From DASXKD01 sp963734725 (GTDB taxonomy: Bacteria > Actinomycetota > Actinomycetes > Streptosporangiales > Streptosporangiaceae), in the NCBI GenBank assembly GCA_963734725.1, contig CAVTIX010000016.1, positions 62,001 to 126,000 of the forward strand: a stretch of 64,000 nt of DNA, written 5' to 3'. The notes under the pieces were generated by a model. The model was not told where the DNA came from. It made no database searches and worked only from the letters and a program-made list of their open reading frames with translations. Below are positions 62,061-64,000 of the stretch, piece after piece (the first letter of the stretch is position 1; each line of letters begins with the position of its first letter). The translations under genes and the position numbers were made by a program.

Positions 62061-62663
62061 GTGGAATTCCAGGATGTTGTCCGGCACCGGCGAATGGTGC
62101 GCCGTTACGACACGAGCCGCCCGGTGCCACCCGAGATTGTTGACCGCATCGTGCGCAATGCGCTGCGCGCGCCTTCGGCGGGATTCTCGCAGGGCTGGGG
62201 CTTTCTGGTGCTCGACGACCCCGCCGACATCGCCCGGTTCCGCGAGGCGGTGCGCTCGGAACTCGATCCGGATGGGTGGTTCGCTGCCCAGGTGCAGGCG
62301 CCGCTGCTGATCATCCCGCACTCCAACAAGGCCGCCTATCTCGATCGCTACGCCGAGCCGGACAAGGGCTTCACCGACCGGTCGGACGCGTGGTGGCCGG
62401 CCCCGTACTGGGACATCGACACCGGGTTCGCGTCACTGCTGATGCTGCTGACCGCGGTTGACGCGGGGCTGGGGGCGTGCTTCTTCGGCATCGCTGTGGA
62501 ACGGATTCCCATCTACCGCGAGGCGTTCGGGGTCCCGGACCAGTTCATGCCGATCGGCGGGATCTCCATCGGCTACACCGACGAGCCGCCACGCAACTTC
62601 AGCCACGAGCGCAAACCGGTGGCCGACACCGTGCACAAGGGCCGGTGGGGCCCGCCCGCGTGA
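62061..62663 (+). CDS. Nitroreductase family protein
   Basis: A 200-residue FMN enzyme: EFQDVVRHRRMVRRYDTSRPVPPEIVDRIVRNALRAPSAGFSQGWGFLVLDD contains the phosphate-binding Arg cluster and the PSAGF FMN motif. WDIDTGFASLLMLLTAVDAGLGACFFGI is the conserved central helix, and FMPIGGISIGYTDEPPR the C-terminal strand. It could reduce nitro groups, quinones or flavins. GTG 62061 has no ribosome-binding site; TGATAC lies about 10 bp upstream, suggesting a leaderless transcript. Confidence 0.88.
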   Translation: MEFQDVVRHRRMVRRYDTSRPVPPEIVDRIVRNALRAPSAGFSQGWGFLVLDDPADIARFREAVRSELDPDGWFAAQVQAPLLIIPHSNKAAYLDRYAEPDKGFTDRSDAWWPAPYWDIDTGFASLLMLLTAVDAGLGACFFGIAVERIPIYREAFGVPDQFMPIGGISIGYTDEPPRNFSHERKPVADTVHKGRWGPPA

Positions 62664-62675
62664 CCGCCGCAGCGG

Positions 62676-62876
62676 CTAGCCCGTAGCGAGCTGCTCGGCG
62701 ATGAGGTACCCGCCGAGCAGGATCAGGGCGATTCCGGCGGCCTGCTCCGCGCGCTCGCGCCACCGCTCGCCGATCCGAGCCCCGATCGCCAGCCCCAGTT
62801 GCGCAGCCAGGAACGCCTGCAGGGCGATTGCCAGGATCACCGCGGTGACGGGCAGGCCCGCGAGGCCGATGCTGAA
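62676..62876 (-). pseudogene. C-terminal fragment of a MntP-like manganese efflux protein
   Basis: GFSIGLAGLPVTAVILAIALQAFLAAQLGLAIGARIGERWRERAEQAAGIALILLGGYLIAEQL matches the last two membrane helices of the MntP/DUF204 family, including the GxRxGER-type loop. The family is about 185 residues; only about 65 remain. The upstream part is replaced by an unrelated Cys-rich sequence in the same frame (62880-63014). Confidence 0.6.
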
Positions 62877-62879
62877 TCC

Positions 62880-63014
62880 GGGCCGGGTCCAGCCGGTGCA
62901 CCGGCACGTGCGCGCCGAACGGCACGCGGCGCGATTGGCATCCGGAGTGGCCGGCTTGCCGCAGGGGCCAGGATGCGGCTGGAAGCCGTGAACCCGGGCC
63001 ATCGGGCGGCTCAT
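62880..63014 (-). other. Cys-rich small sequence fused to the MntP remnant
   Basis: ATG 63014 opens RPMARVHGFQPHPGPCGKPATPDANRAACRSARTCRCTGW, with four Cys and several His in metal-binding-like spacing, then runs in frame into the MntP fragment. It may be the start of a small zinc-binding protein of an accessory element, or a chance chimera. Low support. Confidence 0.35.
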
Positions 63015-63038
63015 GGCCGGCGGATCCTTAGCCCTTGG

Positions 63039-63356
63039 TCACGGTCCGCTGCTGCGCTCAGCATGAGTCGGCGCGAAATGCTGGGGGAACGCCAGGTTGC
63101 GGCACCGCTGGTGGCGCAGCGCGCCGCAGACCGGGCACTCAGACTTGCTCACCGCCGGTTCCAGCCGGGCGAGGGTGTCGGCGTCCAGCTGGCGGGGCTC
63201 GGGCTGGGCGGGAAGTCGCAGCGGCCCGCGCAGTGCCACTTCGGACACGAAACGCTGGTGCTCGCGTTCGCACTCATCGCACCGGCAGCCTCGCGCCCAT
63301 GCCAGCACTGTGCCGTGCGGCGGCAGCGCGCGCGGCAGGTTGCTCCATGCGCTCAC
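63039..63356 (-). CDS. Small zinc-finger protein, phage/ICE-like
   Basis: From GTG 63356 the frame gives 105 residues with two Cys clusters: GCRCDECEREHQRF near the middle, and SECPVCGALRHQRCRNLAFPQHFAPTHAER at the end, the CxxC...C...H pattern of short zinc ribbons common in actinophages and integrative elements. The start is uncertain because the frame is open to 63458. Function unknown. It lies among gene remnants. Confidence 0.45.
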   Translation of the reverse strand: MSAWSNLPRALPPHGTVLAWARGCRCDECEREHQRFVSEVALRGPLRLPAQPEPRQLDADTLARLEPAVSKSECPVCGALRHQRCRNLAFPQHFAPTHAERSSGP

Positions 63357-63731
63357 CCATCCACGGTAGGGCAGCGTTTTCTCCGGTTGGTACCGCGAGA
63401 TGACCAGGAGGAGCGGCGCAGGACATCTGGCTGGCTTCTTCTGCCGGAGAGGGGTCACGTTGCCGCAGGCCGGAGAACAGATGGCCCGCGGCGCCTGTGG
63501 TGAGCCTGCGGATGGCCTGCGAGCCGAGAACGCGCACCACGGCGCCGAGGGTGAAGTGGTCCTCAGGCGGCACGATACCGGCGAAGGCGCCGAGGAACCA
63601 GTCCGTGGCCAGCGTGATCGAGCGCGCCGAGCAGGACCGGGTAGGCCGACATCAGCGCTGACCGCCGGTGCGCGCCTTGACCTTGTCTGGGGCGCCTCGC
63701 GCTGGCCCAGACCGCCCGGTCGCCCGCCCGT
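63357..63731. other. Degenerate region without an intact gene
   Basis: On the reverse strand, fragments SALMSAYPVLLGA and then, in another frame, ITLATDWFLGAFAGIVPPEDHFTLGAVVRVLGSQAIRRLTTGAAGHLF read like pieces of one protein separated by a frame change. No family was recognised. I treat the stretch as decayed coding sequence. Confidence 0.35.
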
Positions 63732-63770
63732 TTGACAACCGATGGTTAATACAAATAGCTTTTTAGCTAT
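63732..63770 (+). promoter_or_regulatory. Promoter and operator of the TetR gene
   Basis: TTGACA (63732-63737) with 18 bp to TAGCTT (63756-63761) makes a good sigma-70 promoter. The -10 lies inside an AT-rich inverted repeat ATAGCT-TTTT-AGCTAT (63755-63770), a likely operator. TAGCTA recurs just downstream (63777-63782). Confidence 0.6.
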
Positions 63771-63793
63771 GGATCGTAGCTATGTGAGGATCG

Positions 63794-64000
63794 ATGGCCG
63801 TGCCTAGGGCAGGGCTCAGCACTGACGCGGTGATCGATGTCGCCCTGGCCGTTGTCGATGAGCAAGGGCCCGAGGCGCTGTCGCTGGCGGTGGTCGCCGC
63901 CCGGGCCGGGGTTGCCGCTCCGTCGCTCTATAAGCATGTCGCGAGCCTGGCCGAGCTGCGGTCACGGGTGGCCGCCCAGGTCCTGACCGAGATGACCGAG
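63794..64000 (+). CDS. TetR family regulator (partial, runs off the window)
   Basis: ATG 63794, with GAGGA upstream, opens AVPRAGLSTDAVIDVALAVVDEQGPEALSLAVVAARAGVAAPSLYKHVASLAELRSRV, a TetR-type HTH with the LYKHV recognition helix. The ligand-binding domain lies beyond the window. The AT-rich inverted repeat over its promoter suggests autorepression. Confidence 0.85.
   Translation, partial: MAVPRAGLSTDAVIDVALAVVDEQGPEALSLAVVAARAGVAAPSLYKHVASLAELRSRVAAQVLTEMTE

Overview
The window is very GC-rich, with strongly GC-biased third codon positions, frequent GTG starts and 4-nt ATGA overlaps. Several genes belong to families typical of actinomycetes: two mycothiol-linked families, a SARP-type regulator, DUF2613, DUF4242 and DUF1684 proteins, and a glycosyltransferase/membrane-protein pair also known in mycobacteria. 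It reads as chromosome of an actinomycete, probably not Mycobacterium; I cannot name the genus. No rRNA, tRNA or CRISPR array was recognised.

Layout. 1-8.4 kb: cell-envelope genes (GT2 glycosyltransferase, DUF2613-like peptide, multispanning membrane protein), an amine oxidase/RidA pair, a flippase-like protein and a GH3 beta-glucosidase. 8.4-15 kb: a broken sigma factor, an aldo/keto reductase cluster, a SARP regulator with a divergent DUF1059 gene, a decayed second copy of that divergent promoter, and an ABC exporter whose permease is frameshifted. 15-24.4 kb: Fpg/Nei glycosylase, isochorismatase-like hydrolase, CorA, amidase, secreted hydrolase, a rearranged LuxR regulator, and a DUF4242/secreted-protein pair. 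24.6-30 kb: thioesterase and ThDP enzyme, then a TetR/flavin monooxygenase/MFS cluster. 30.08-31.88 kb: an IS630-like element with a VOC gene lying between a decayed inner right end and a well-preserved outer right end. 32-45 kb: MBL hydrolase, two membrane glycosyltransferases, a large GH38 alpha-mannosidase, two secreted beta-propellers and a Ser/Pro-repeat surface protein. 45-51 kb: a two-component system divergent from a three-gene ABC exporter, with a 41-bp perfect palindrome between them. 51-60 kb: small redox and housekeeping genes ending in lexA with two SOS-box candidates. 60-64 kb: a secreted protein, a nitroreductase, gene remnants and the start of a TetR gene.

Two themes recur. 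First, at least six loci need a one-base correction to restore a conserved protein: the ABC permease, the transposase, GH38 (two compensating shifts), the Ser/Pro protein and the response regulator. Several lie in homopolymers, so assembly error must be excluded before biology is claimed. Second, there are several junctions where genes lost their ends (8.78, 57.40, 58.6, 62.9 kb) plus local duplications (SARP promoter, LuxR), showing a region under active rearrangement. The most interesting candidates are the cargo-bearing IS630 element, the palindrome-controlled two-component/ABC module and the duplicated divergent promoter.
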